Source: Agapanthus africanus
Lineage: Eukaryota > Streptophyta > Magnoliopsida > Asparagales > Amaryllidaceae
Assembly: GCA_030015575.1 (NCBI GenBank)
Contig: CM057337.1
Coordinates: 376,239,582 to 376,303,581, forward strand
DNA length: 64,000 nucleotides
Direction of reading: 5' to 3'
Shown: positions 1-9,082 of the stretch, in pieces
Layout of the letters: each line of letters starts with the position of its first letter
How positions within the stretch are numbered: the first letter of the stretch is position 1
Made by a program: the position numbers and the translations under genes
The notes under the pieces: generated by a model
What the model was told of the DNA's origin: nothing
Database searches by the model: none
What the model saw: the letters and a program-made list of their open reading frames with translations, nothing else

Positions 1-58
1 CTTTGTAGTTTGGCCCTGTCAGTTTGTTTTTATCTAGGAGTAACTTAAGTCCAGTCAT
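1..58 (-). CDS. gag: Copia element A, N-terminus of Gag (cut by window edge)
   Basis: The minus strand opens with an ATG at 58-56 followed by codons MTGLKLLLDKNKLTG, the same N-terminus seen in Gag of elements D (33517) and F (61367). Gag forms the virus-like particle that packages the element RNA. Only 19 codons lie in the window; the rest of A is off the left edge. The start is chosen because all related copies begin at this ATG a few bases after a pyrimidine tract and CAG (at 73-71). Confidence 0.85.
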   Translation of the reverse strand, partial: MTGLKLLLDKNKLTGPNYK

Positions 59-556
59 GTTGATTGGTCGCTGCAATTAGGAGAGAGAAGAAGAAACACT
101 CAGCATGATGCTCTTGCAAGTTTAGAGTGGTTTTTAGTTTGTCTAAACAGGATGGCTCCCACTGTTTCTCGAATCCCTCCTCAAACCATAAAGGAAGAAT
201 TAGTCAGGATCAATCCCACCGTACAATACTTGCTTAACCGTTCAGCCAGGCCGGTGTCGGTACTTCGAGGGAGGTTTTCCAACGCTTTCGCGAAGTTCCT
301 TAATTAAAGAACCTCTTTTCCCTGGGGGCGTAGCCCCGCTAACACCTTTCTAGGCACCTACTAGGTTTATAGCATTGATCGTTAAGTGAGAAATTTCCCG
401 AGGAGTAGCATATACTCACAGTAGGATCGGGATCCAAATATCATCGCGTGACGAAACTGAAGGAATCCTACCAGAATCATCACACTCCAAATGGTATGCA
501 TATCTAGCAAGTTTCAGTACTTATGAAACTCCCGATGTGGATTTTTGCCCCATGCT

Positions 557-766
557 CTTATGACCTTGACTTTGGCCAACAAATCATAAGTCACATGTTA
601 AGTTCTGCCCGTCGTTCTCCAGGTTAATTTGAATCCACCCGCACCTACCCTTGACTTTGGCCAACAAGGCAGTACGACTGTTCCAAACCAACGCATCTAT
701 CTATGCTGCACATGAATACCCAATAGCTACCAATCACTGTGCCTTGACTTTGGCCAACAAACACAG
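557..766 (-). promoter_or_regulatory. Element A leader: array of three related hairpins
   Basis: Three copies of a core, TTGAC-TTTG-GCCAA on the plus strand, occur at 566-579, 651-664 and 744-757. The first is enclosed by CTTATGA/TCATAAG (557-563 with 584-590) and the third by CTGTG/CACAG (737-741 with 762-766). The second outer stem is weak here. The same array with different outer stems and loops is present in B, D, E, G and F, which suggests a conserved RNA fold. Confidence 0.7.
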
Positions 767-1095
767 CTTGAATACTATTGACTATTCATGTGAAACGACG
801 GAGGGCTACGGATGGTTTTGGCAAAACCGTGAACGGAGTGAACTTGATTTGGTCGATGGAACGAGATAGCTTTTAAAAGGAGTGGCTCAAGCTCCGCATT
901 TAAAAGTTGTTTTGAAAAGAACCGAGTGGTTTTTCGAAAGTGTTCCAACGACTTTAACTTGGTTTATTGTCTTGCATTAGTTCTTTTAATGCGTGATATT
1001 CTTGCATTAGTTCTTTTAATGCGTCCCATCATTTAATCCTACCATTGCAGAAAACAACCAAAATATGACGTACGCTTATGCCATTCGCATTCGCC

Positions 1096-1135
1096 ACGGG
1101 GCCCCGTCATTACCCGTTAGGTTACTTAACTAACG
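1096..1135 (-). promoter_or_regulatory. Element A leader: conserved palindrome and CGTTAG/CTAACG stem-loop
   Basis: ACGGGGCCCCGT (1096-1107) is a perfect palindrome, followed by CGTTAG (1115-1120) pairing with CTAACG (1130-1135) across a 9-nt loop. This block is among the best conserved parts of all six Copia leaders. Confidence 0.6.
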
Positions 1136-1894
1136 ACAGAGCGGGGGCTGGGCTAGCGCGTCTGTAAAACATAAGCAACGCCTAAATAATATCATATATA
1201 GATATACTGCAATGATAAACATTTCAGATCACAGATGAATACATTGGATATATTAGGAATCTGTAATTTGTACGAGCCTGTAACAAAAGACAGATTACAC
1301 GGTCGCGGTGAATAGCCAAATACCCCACCCAAGACCCCTACGGGTGCGGCAAACTACCCGCCAAGTACCCGAAGCGTAGTAACCTCCCTCATCTCCATGA
1401 GTAGGCGACTCGACACTTCGGCATACCCGGTAGTTTGTGCACCCCCTCCATGGGTCTATCCTAGGAGCAAAAACAGTAAAAAGAAATTATACAATGACGG
1501 CTACAACCCCGACCCGGTTGTGCGGCCATACAAATAATTATTACATCAATTTACAAATTTACATGAATTGAAAGAAAAGAAAACTCTCGTCTCACAACCC
1601 CCGGCTATTCACCCGCGACAATCCAACATATTCATATACACATTCCAGCAACATTACAGATCACAGATTTGTATAACCCCCACTAATCGACATATAGCGA
1701 TTAGTAGACGTTCAATACAAATATCACATAACAGAAAAACCCGTTAGCTAAAGTCTTTTAGAAGTTCGATCAAAAATACGGATTTTCGGGACCCCAAAAT
1801 AAAATTTTCGTTCTGGAAAATCTGGGCAGAAAATATATATTCCAAAAATCCCAAAATACCCCCAGAAGAACACTGCACCAAAAAGGGACCACGG

Positions 1895-1953
1895 CCGAGT
1901 CAACTCGGCCGCGGATCCGCGGCGGGAGCGTGCTCCCGCCGCGGATCCGCGGC
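1895..1953 (-). promoter_or_regulatory. Element A leader: very stable GC-rich hairpin near the primer-binding site
   Basis: Perfect 22-bp inverted repeat, arms 1908-1929 and 1932-1953, separated by 2 nt. Each arm also holds the palindrome CCGCGGATCCGCGG. A smaller hairpin, CCGAGT/ACTCGG (1895-1900 with 1903-1908), abuts it. The structure sits about 200 nt downstream of the primer-binding site in sense orientation. Equivalent but differently sequenced hairpins lie at the same distance in B, D, E, G and F. Position and stability suit a packaging or dimerisation signal, which is inference. Confidence 0.7.
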
Positions 1954-2149
1954 GCTTTGACTCGATCGTGCGACCAATTTTGGTGGGTGTTCACAGAAAA
2001 GCCTGAGCCGATTTTAGGTGTTAAAATAATCAACTTTTGAACAGTGGAAAAATCGACAGAAACTGCAAAATTTTTGGGGTTTGTTTCGGGACTTTTTCGT
2101 TGATCGATCTTCTAGTTACTTACTAACATGCTAGATAGAGTTTAACTAG

Positions 2150-2161
2150 GCTCTGATACCA
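2150..2161 (-). promoter_or_regulatory. Element A primer-binding site (initiator tRNA-Met)
   Basis: The minus strand reads TGGTATCAGAGC, the standard plant site for priming minus-strand DNA synthesis from initiator tRNA-Met. One base separates it from the LTR end at 2163. Confidence 0.93.
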
Positions 2162-2162
2162 C

Positions 2163-4342
2163 TGTAAGTCCATGCTACCTCTCCCGGTACTTTCGGGAAT
2201 GCGGAATTTGGTAAAAAACGATTTTCTTAAAGATGGTAACATGGACCTATAACCCGGATCTTGGTTAAACATCTATCTAACATCCTAACTAAGAGATTCT
2301 AGCTACTCGGTTAGAGGATTATACCTAGCTTGTCTTGAACTCCTTCTCTTCAAGCTCCGATGGTGGTCCGATGGCTCCTTCTCGTCGTCTCCGTACGCCG
2401 AAGATAGATCCACTTGAAAGCTCCAACCTTTAGCTCCTTCTTCGTTCTTTGAAGAAACTAGTTCACTTGGTTTGCTAAACCTAGTGAACTAGAATGAGTA
2501 GAGAGGAAATAGAATGGGATTTTATCTATGGTTTTTGATTCTCAACTCATGAGACAAGAGAACCATAGATCAAGAGAGGGAGCAAGAGGTTGAGGGTGAG
2601 AGCAAGAGGAGAGCTCAAGAACAAGAGAGAGAATGAACAAGAAAGAATGAGGCTCTCTTTTGTCTTTCACCCTCTCATAATCCAAAGTGATCATAACTCA
2701 TCATATCAAAAAAAGTCTTATGTGATGGTTTGAAGCAACCACAACCATATCATTTCATGCACTCATTTTACACAAATGAGCAAGTAAACAAAAGTCTTTG
2801 CCATGAAATGATGGCTATGGTTATCATGATGGTCAACTAGTCAAGCCTAGTCAACCGGTCAACAAGTCAACAAAAGTCAACAAGTCAACAAAGTCAACAA
2901 GTCAACAAAAGTCAACAAGTCAACAACCATATCACCATAATACTTAATTAATATAATAGTTAATCACATATCATATTCTCATTAGGGTTGAGCATAAAGT
3001 CAAATAGTCAACGGTCAACTGTCAACAACCCTAATGAGAATCCGCTGCCTCTGCCTCCCTGTCAACTGTGCATACACACCCGCATCCGCGTTCCGAGGAA
3101 TACGAATGCACACTGGATAAATCCAATCCCAAAAGGTACACTAGGATCTGGCTTAAACCAAAGCCCGCTAGTGTAAACTGTCCGGACACTGTACGTGCAC
3201 AAGTGCACGGATGTGACCGAACCCTGTCGCAAAACCATGCGACCCGTCGCAATACCATGCGACCTCTACTCTTTTGCCTAAAGGAGAAAAGCTTTCTGTG
3301 TGGGACTCTAAAGACTCGACACTACGCTGGCAGTGGGTTTAACCACAGACCGCAAGCGGCACTAGCTGTGCGTAACGGTCCCCAGGTAATGCCGACAAGA
3401 AGACCGACGAGGCGAAACCCATCTGAACTCCTACTGAGCCTGAGTGTGACATTCTCCGTACAGTCCGGTCTGTTCGTCTGATACATCGTATGGCGGGCCT
3501 AGGGGGCGGTAAACGTCAGTCCCCCAATAGCGGTACAAGTCGTGCCGGAGCGAAGCCCAAAACACCCTGAGATAACACTTGAAACCTACCAGTATATCTC
3601 GATTGCCCTGGCCAGGGACTACTCGTGTAATAGCTCTCCTAGACACAGCGCGATGTCAACCCCCAATACCGGGAGAGACGAATCCTGTCTAACCGTCACT
3701 GCCTCCAAGTGCTTCGGGACTGCACCCAACCACTACCTGTTTGCACGACTCCTTTGAGCCGTGGTAGGGTAGTGGTCAAAGTACAGTGGGAATACACTCG
3801 AGGCGGAGTGACAGTGTCAAGTCAGCAGACTAAGCTGTACTCATGTCACCTGGGAACTGATAACTGACGATAGGTATAATACCAACTAGTCAGTTCCCGA
3901 CGAGTCCTGTCCAGTGTACCCGTAACCTAACGAGCACCCGCATACTATCTCAAGTACGACGTACTGACGGCTGTGGGACAGACCGTCTCCCACACTGGGA
4001 TGAGAAGCGCATGCGCTGGTCTACTCCGGAGTATCGATGCCCTGTCTCGATTGTCCTGCGACCAGGGACCTGCATAAGGATGTGCTTATAGATTACCCAG
4101 CCCCACTAGTGTGACGGCCATCACATCGCTGGTAATCAAGCAAAGATCCTAAGGGCTCCACTAATGTGTATAGGCGATATACAAAATATAAACACATGTA
4201 CACATTGAAGTAGAAACAAACCAAGTAGCATACTACTATTTTGAGCAAGATTGTATATACAAGGTGAATATCCCAAGCATCCATTAAGTAATATACAAAC
4301 CAGTATGATACAGTAATGGCCTCTAGGGCATATACACTAACA
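2163..4342 (-). repeat. Element A 5' LTR (about 2.18 kb)
   Basis: Bounded by TGTAAGTCC at 2163 and ACTAACA at 4342, with the primer-binding site directly on the inner side. It shares long blocks with the LTRs of D, E and G, such as the CACAGCGCGATGTCAACCC block and the block with CACGACTCCTTTGAGCC. The outer edge at 4342 meets decayed pol of B, with GTCAA as the presumed right target-site copy. Short ORFs inside read as chance. Confidence 0.88.
2832..3026 (-). promoter_or_regulatory. Element A LTR: dense array of TTGAC (W-box-like) motifs
   Basis: I count 11 GTCAA units between about 2832 and 2925 and four more at about 2998-3025. In the sense strand of the LTR these read TTGACT or TTGACC, the WRKY W-box core. 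Most sit in (A)GTCAACAA tandem units. The corresponding part of the D LTRs (23570-23625) has only about five. The array lies upstream, in sense direction, of a CT-rich stretch resembling the untranslated region after the TATA of G. Confidence 0.6.
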
Positions 4343-6780
4343 GTCAAACCTATGACTGTCACATCAGAAATAGATGATCTATCTCCGCTATATCTGCTTT
4401 AGTCTATAAATAGACGTAAGCCACCTGTCCACCAATGCTTCCGCTGCTCCCACTGACTACGACAACCCTCTGGCAGAGTCATATAGACGTACACTTCTAA
4501 AGCTAGTTTAGAACGACGCTATACTCATCCTCCTGCCGGGTCTCACAGTCTGGAACAACAGCAATGGTAAGTCTGGGTAAACAAGAACCTCCCTGCCACC
4601 GTCCTTGAGCATACCGAAGTACCTCTCGAGTGCCTGAGGTTACCCACCATATCTACGGAGTGGCCAATGGAATGTCAAATCAGATTGAATCTTTAGGTTC
4701 CTTATCAAATCTTCAGTAATCGTTTGCGGTTCTGGAATCACTTCCAGTTCTACCATACTCCCACTGCTGTTTTTGAAAAAATCCATTTTTAATAAAACTG
4801 TGGCGAGTCTAGAACAATATTTCTATTGATCTGCCAGATGGTAGAAAATCAACCCTCGTCATAGCCTGGGTCAACCCACAAACAGCCACTACAGAAACGT
4901 GCCTTGAGTTGTCCAGTGTCTGGTTTTAATCATAAGCCGGACAACTCCCCGTACCTTAACATCATTAAGATATGAACTGTTCTATATCCAATATAGAACC
5001 AGAGGCACTGATTTAAATGAACCAGATTCAAATCATGCATCTATCTCCAGTGCATGTCAACTAAATGGAAGGAGGCCGATCAGCGTTACTCAACTTAGGA
5101 ATGCTTCCAATTATGAGTAACCTGAAAGAGAAGCAATTTCTCTTAACCATTACTATCAACTGAATACCATACAGAAGTATCTACATCTTCAATCACTTTG
5201 AAGAATCCCGATACTTGCTACACCTGGTACTCTACTCTATTCAAATACCTATAACTCCTCAAAACTTAGACCCTGTGTTTCTACGAAACACATGTCTAAG
5301 AACTAGAGAAGTTAAAAGTAAACAGAATATAGTATGAGGACCAACCCCTCTGTCCTAATGGACACTGGACAACATACAATACTTTGTATAAGTCCGCTGA
5401 GTCTAACAACTCTTTCACTGTGCGTCGTAAGTTGAAAACTGTACTTATGGTTAAGAAGAATTACACCGCTGTTTAATGCTCCTTACCTAACCATCCACTG
5501 ATATAGGTAAATGTCATCGACATAATATCAAAAGGTATATCTCACTCTATGAAAATAGACGTACAGATATAACAATTTGAAATTGGTGCACAACAGCGGA
5601 TATTCAAAACCAAATATTTGCCGACCGGCAAACAGCCCAGATGATCTCCTCAAATATCACCGATTACAACGAATCCCGATATAATGAGGATGATTACCCT
5701 AATTCCCAATAACTTACTCCCACTCATTATCTGAAAAACCATACAGATGTGAGAATCAATCTTGGTAAATATATACCCTGGAGCAAGTGTCTAATCGGGA
5801 AATCAGTTTTCCTTTAACAGTATACAGTTGAACTGAAACATTGAAATGTTTCGATGGGGTATCCTGGTATTCCTAGTAATGCCTCTACCATTATCCAGAT
5901 TCACAACTATAACCGTATAATTCTTTGCCACCTCTCCAAATCCCTTTATATGTCTTTAGTCATTACCTTCTGCACACCCCTTAGGCCAAATGGTTTTCTT
6001 CCTTCCCTACCGTTCGGCACCAGCCTATGGTTTGGAAGAAGACTATCCAATAAGCATAATGGGTGTACTGTCCTAGTCCTAGGAGCACTCGCAATGCGAG
6101 AGAAGGTGAAGATAAAAGACAACCGAATAAACCTTATTCCTGTTTCTCCTGAACTAGGATCCATCCCCGAACTGGAACAAGTTCCTTTCGAGTTCGTATA
6201 TAACCATACGATGGATTATCCAATAAACTTTGGGATCTTCGTAGTGATACGGAGTGTCCTGGAGAAATACAAAGGTGATTTAGGATTGGCGAAGAAATAC
6301 TTGGTTCGGTCGTGAATAGCAGTCGCAATTTACTTTGCCCTCTTACTAATCCATTGCTTTGTCTTAACTTAATACCTTCTGTACACCATCGTTATGCTAA
6401 TTGGTTTTCTTCATTCCCCACCATTCGGCACCTGCCTAAGGTTTGGAAGAAGACTATCCAATTTGCGTAATAGGTGTACTATCTCCTAAACCAAGGAGTA
6501 CTCGCAATGAGAGAAGGTGAAAAGAAAAGACAACTGAATAATCCTATTCGTTTTCTCCAGAACCAGATTCCATCCTCGAAGTCCTTCGAGTTCGTATATA
6601 ACCATACGATGGTTTTTTCCAATGGAAGTGGACGTTCGTAGTAATACGGGGTGTCCTGGAGAAAAGGGTAAAAGTAGGAGTGGCAATGAGGTTTGCAACT
6701 CTGACAATCCAAAAGCCAGTGTTAAGAAGGTTCGGTCAACTTGGTCACTGAGTCATAGTCCAGGGTCGGGTCAATGGTCG
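4343..6780 (-). pseudogene. Element B, heavily decayed Copia gag-pol remnant
   Basis: Minus-strand remnant of a polyprotein, interrupted by A within the reverse transcriptase region. At 4374-4480 the reading still recalls the RT segment VYMDQPEGF and the following Gly-Ser-Gly and LKSIYGLKQAS stretch of D. At about 4700-4790 it matches the integrase-RT linker (Glu/Pro-rich, then SGSAIELEEIP-like). At 5080-5260 it matches the integrase segment around KENGILSQL. The 5' end reaches the CAG at 6783-6781 that precedes gag in all copies, but no usable ATG frame remains. Many stops and frameshifts in all frames mark it as an old copy. Plus-strand ORFs over it, including 5854-6315, are antisense shadows. 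Confidence 0.7.
5900..6730 (-). repeat. Tandem duplication of about 0.41 kb inside the gag remnant of B
   Basis: Two adjacent diverged units. GGTTTGGAAGAAGACTATCC occurs at 6029 and 6440, and TTCGAGTTCGTATATAACC at 6187 and 6585, an offset of about 400-411 bases. The units extend from about 5900 to 6312 and from 6313 to 6730. The other Gag copies in the window lack it. Confidence 0.75.
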
Positions 6781-7080
6781 CTGCCAAAGAGAGAGAGAAA
6801 AGAAACACTCAGCGTGCACTCTAACCTGGATCAGAATGGTTATCACTTTGTCTAATCTGGAAACCTCCAACTGTAACCTCAAATTCTCCTCCAAACCTGA
6901 AAGAAGAATTAGTCGGGATCACCCGAGGAGTAAACCAACTCCTCAGTGGGAATCGGGATCCAACTATCATCGCATGATAACGTGACGGAATCCACTCACG
7001 TCACCACACTCCAGAAGGTATGCGCATGTCTGGCAAGTTTCAGTTCTTTTGAAACTCCCGATGTGATTTTTACCCCAAGC

Positions 7081-7286
7081 GGTTTATGACCTTGACTAGG
7101 TCAACAAACCATAAACCGCCAGTCAAGTTCAACCCGTCATTATTCTGGATTGCATTAAACCCACCCGTACGTGCCCTTGACTAGGTCAACAAGGCCGCAC
7201 GACTGTCTTAACCAATCCCACTTATGCAACAAACAAGTACCACTTAGCTACCGAACACTACGTCTTGACTAGGTCAACAATCGCAG
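7081..7286 (-). promoter_or_regulatory. Element B leader: three-hairpin array
   Basis: Core TTGAC-TAG-GTCAA occurs three times (7092-7104, 7177-7189, 7265-7277), always with the 3-nt loop TAG. Outer stems differ: GGTTTATG/CATAAACC (7081-7088 with 7110-7117), CGTGC/GCACG (7170-7174 with 7197-7201), and CTACG with CGCAG, which pairs through one wobble in the sense RNA. Confidence 0.72.
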
Positions 7287-7407
7287 CACGAATACCAAAT
7301 AATACCTGTAGGAAATGACGGAGGGCTACGGCTGGTTTTTGGCCAAAAACCTTTAACGTAATGAACTTGATATCGTCGAAGGAACTGCATAGCCTTTTAT
7401 AAAAATA

Positions 7408-7681
7408 TAGTGACGAAAACCTTTGCTAAAGAGGTCACTCCCGGTGAAGGGATCTCGGCTCTTTCCCCATAGAATGAGGTGCAGGATATTCCAACTGAAT
7501 ACCACGATGCAAAGCAAAAGTAATCGGCTATAGTGAAGTTAATGCCCTGACGCAAACTTCTGTCCAAGGGGTCACTCCCGGTGAAGGGATCTCGGCCCTT
7601 GCCTCGTCGACTGAGGAGCAGGATATTCCAAATGAATACCACGATGCAAAACAAAAGTGAACGTCCTTGCAATAACAGCTT
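7408..7681 (-). repeat. Tandem duplication of about 137 bp in the leader of B
   Basis: The block with GGTCACTCCCGGTGAAGGGA and, 57 bases on, CAGGATATTCCAA occurs twice, about 137 bases apart (7433 and 7570). The other leaders have no such block in duplicate. Confidence 0.75.
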
Positions 7682-8826
7682 TTTGAAAAGTGTTCCAACA
7701 ACATCAGAATAGGTTTGTTTTAACATGCATTGATCCGAATCAACGCAGTCCCATCAATTGATCACACCACAAAGAACGAAAATATACTGATGTACGTATA
7801 TGCCATCCGCATTCGCCACTGGGTCCCGTCATCACCCGTTAGGTTAGCTAACTAACGGCAGAGCGGGGACTGGACTAGCGCGGATGAAAAACATATACAA
7901 CATCTACTAATATATATACCAATATATTATATTCGCTCAAGGCGTGATAAAATGCAACATCACAGAAATATGCAGCATCACAGAACAATACAGATATCTG
8001 GAAGCCCCGGGTTTCACAGAGCCGCTGCTGAAACCCGACGTTCCCCTGGTCGTGTGGATAGCCTGTGCAATGAAAACCTAGACCCCTACGGGCTCGGCAA
8101 GTCACCCGCCAAAACCTGAAGCGAGGCAGCCCCCTTCAGCAACGTGAATGGACCACCCAACACTTCACGGAATCCGGTAACTCGGGCACCCCTCCTGGGT
8201 CAACCTGTACCCCCTACAAGTGCGGCGAATAGCCCGCCAATCCTGGAGTGAAGCCCCCTCCGTCCCAATGCCATGAGATGCGGGCTTGTTGCCCTCCAGA
8301 ACCCGGCTATCCGTGCACCCCACCGCGGGGCAATCCTAGTACAGAAAGTAAAATATACATACACCGGGTACATCGACCGCAACCAGGTCGTGCCCCAAAA
8401 GAATAATACAAACAGGCAGTGATGGCTGTCCACATGTCGGACGCTCACCCCGCAATATCAAATGTACATATAAAACAAAACAGTACTAGCATTGCATCCA
8501 GGCTATCCCCCATGACCGATCCGCAACAACACAGCATAAACATAGAACATCAACGTGAAAGTCACGTTCGCAAATCCGTCTAACCGGGCTATAGCAGTTA
8601 GACGGGATTTACCGATCAAGTGACATTCACGGTCGCAGATATAATGTAAATACTGTGAAATAATGTGTTTAAAATATCCGATCGATCAAACAATTAACAA
8701 GTGGGCCCCCAAGCAATACTGTAGCACTCACAGAGATTCTGGGCCTAAATTTAATATTCCAAAACCCCCAAAATCAGCCCACAAGCCCACTGGAAAAATT
8801 GGATGCAGTGAGGACACCAATGTGCG

Positions 8827-8867
8827 GCGGAACCGCGGCCCAAGGGGGGGTTTGGCCGCGGTTCCGC
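8827..8867 (-). promoter_or_regulatory. Element B leader: GC-rich hairpin
   Basis: GCGGAACCGCGGCC (8827-8840) pairs perfectly with its complement at 8854-8867 across a 13-nt loop. It lies about 200 nt from the primer-binding site, as in the other elements. Confidence 0.68.
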
Positions 8868-9070
8868 GCTTCAGTGGTCGAGTCACTGTGTTGAACTTTT
8901 CCAGTATTCTTAGAATTTCTTGTACATCAGTTTTCTACAACCTGAAAAATTTTTTGAGCAAGGAAAAATTCAACAGAAAACTGATGTGAGGAAAAATGTA
9001 GATTTTGGAATTTTGGTCGATCGGAAATGCAAAAACACATCAAACAAAGCTAGAAAAGGTTAATGGCGTG

Positions 9071-9082
9071 GCACTGATACCA
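9071..9082 (-). promoter_or_regulatory. Element B primer-binding site (one mismatch)
   Basis: Minus strand TGGTATCAGTGC, one base off the plant initiator tRNA-Met site TGGTATCAGAGC, immediately followed outward by the LTR terminus TGTTGCG at 9083. Confidence 0.82.

Larger units (their letters stand above)
59..2149 (-). other. Element A, 2.1-kb non-coding leader between primer-binding site and gag
   Basis: This stretch lies between the primer-binding site and the gag ATG of A. It has no credible sense ORF. It is collinear with the leaders of B, D, E, G and F and holds the same ordered blocks: GC-rich hairpin, CGTTAG/CTAACG stem-loop, three-hairpin array, and a pyrimidine tract ending in CAG (sense CAG at 73-71) next to gag. 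Most Copia leaders are far shorter. It may act in packaging, dimerisation, translation or splicing; none of these is shown by the sequence. Confidence 0.8.
6781..9070 (-). other. Element B, 2.29-kb non-coding leader
   Basis: Collinear with the leaders of A, D, E, G and F. In sense order it contains the GC-rich hairpin (8827-8867), the CGTTAG stem-loop near 7846-7868, a B-specific tandem duplication (7408-7681), the three-hairpin array (7081-7286) and the pyrimidine tract with CAG at 6783-6781. No sense ORF worth calling. Confidence 0.75.

Noticed and set aside
557-766. The hairpin core as pairs of inverted W-boxes acting in DNA
   Set aside because: TTGAC arms do resemble W-boxes, but swapped outer stems that keep pairing fit an RNA structure better. 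Not fully excluded.
2878-2925. CRISPR-like or satellite array of GTCAACAA units
   Set aside because: Units are 8-10 bases with no spacers and lie within one LTR; better explained as local expansion of regulatory motifs.
5854-6315. 153-codon plus-strand ORF
   Set aside because: Lies antisense to the decayed gag of B, spans one unit of the tandem duplication and shows no domain; most likely chance.
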